Below, piece by piece: positions 5,292 through 5,622 of a DNA stretch of 5,622 nucleotides. Position 1 is the stretch's first letter; every line of letters begins with the position of its first letter. The position numbers and the translations under genes were made by a program. The DNA lies in NCBI GenBank assembly GCA_023394015.1, contig JAEXBL010000460.1, positions 1-5,622 of the forward strand, in the 5' to 3' direction. The notes under the pieces were generated by a model, which was not told where the DNA came from, did no database searches, and worked only from the letters and a program-made list of their open reading frames with translations. The stretch is from Pseudomonadota bacterium (GTDB lineage Bacteria; Pseudomonadota; Gammaproteobacteria; Burkholderiales; Burkholderiaceae_C).

Positions 5292-5622
5292 TCAGCGCCG
5301 CTTCATCTCGTCCTGTTGCTGCTGCTTCAGCGCCTGCTGCGCCGCGCGCAGGCGGGTGTCGCCGATGCTGGCCTCGATCAGGTCGGCGTTGTCGCCGGGG
5401 TGCGTGCGCGAGTAGTCCTGCGCGGCGCGCCAGCGGTCCACCGCGCCGGCGTAGTCCATGCGCGCCATGGGCACCTCGCCCTCGGCGCGCAGCGCGCGCA
5501 GCGTGCGGCCCGCGGCGCCGTGGGCCTGCGCCAGCACCTGCCAGGCGCCGGCATCGCCAGGATGGTCGCTGACCCAGGTCTGCAGCGCGCCCGCGGCCTC
5601 GGCCGCCTGGCCGGTGGCGACC
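5292..5622 (-). CDS. C-terminal part of a TPR-containing protein, possibly an M48-family (BepA-like) metalloprotease
   Basis: The frame is open to the window edge, so only the last 109 residues are visible; an internal GTG at 5537 is not the start. The fragment is helical and TPR-like: an Ala-rich helix pair ending TWVSDHPGDAGAW, then LAQAHGAAGRTLRAL, RAEGEVPMARMDYAGAVDRWRAAQD and a closing LIEASIGDTRLRAAQQ. The pattern 'AE-n-A-n-GAV/IDRLRAAQ ... IEASI-D-RLR' followed by a charged Gln/Lys/Arg-rich tail is how I recall the C-terminus of TPR-containing M48 peptidases of Burkholderiales. Those proteins act in the periplasm in outer-membrane protein quality control. The zinc motif would be in the missing N-terminal part, so the family is only likely. 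It converges with the holin-family gene across the palindromic repeat. Confidence 0.6.
   Translation of the reverse strand, partial: VATGQAAEAAGALQTWVSDHPGDAGAWQVLAQAHGAAGRTLRALRAEGEVPMARMDYAGAVDRWRAAQDYSRTHPGDNADLIEASIGDTRLRAAQQALKQQQQDEMKRR

Overview
The window is GC-rich chromosomal DNA that most resembles a betaproteobacterium of the Comamonadaceae (order Burkholderiales). The indications are codon use strongly biased to G/C in the third position, a small protein joining a DUF3717-like to a DUF1289-like domain, and short intergenic repeats of the type scattered through Comamonadaceae genomes. The assignment comes from recognising these features, not from a database search. I see no phage, plasmid, CRISPR, tRNA or rRNA genes. 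The 'phage holin family' gene is a widespread chromosomal membrane-protein family.

Layout. Positions 3-638 (+) hold the C-terminal part of an M23 peptidoglycan endopeptidase, probably cut by the window edge. Positions 639-915 are intergenic and carry a long snap-back palindrome. Positions 916-1629 (-) encode a membrane-anchored protein of unknown function. Directly upstream on the same strand, 1716-3026 (-) encodes an AtoE-type short-chain fatty acid transporter with a very strong ribosome binding site. A 168-bp divergent spacer separates it from 3195-3608 (+), a 137-residue protein with a C-terminal four-cysteine cluster. Positions 3609-4048 contain a dispersed repeat, a sigma70-like promoter, a yybP-ykoY (manganese) riboswitch and its predicted expression platform. 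These lead into a TerC-family membrane protein (4049-4759, +) and a small four-helix membrane protein (4788-5132, +). A second palindromic element and a heptamer tandem repeat follow. The window ends inside a minus-strand gene for a TPR-containing protein, possibly an M48 metalloprotease (5292-5622).

How the parts work together. The clearest unit is promoter, Mn2+ riboswitch, terC-like gene and small membrane protein gene. The 3' strand of the aptamer's closing helix is also the 5' strand of a long downstream hairpin that ends in a short T run. Aptamer folding and the terminator-like hairpin should therefore exclude each other, which predicts that the operon turns on when manganese is plentiful. 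This regulator class and its pairing with TerC proteins are known. The details of this copy, including an additional hairpin just before the ribosome binding site, deserve a second look. I found no wholly new biological system. The other points of interest are two unrelated palindromic elements, each between a convergent gene pair, and the domain fusion in the four-cysteine protein.
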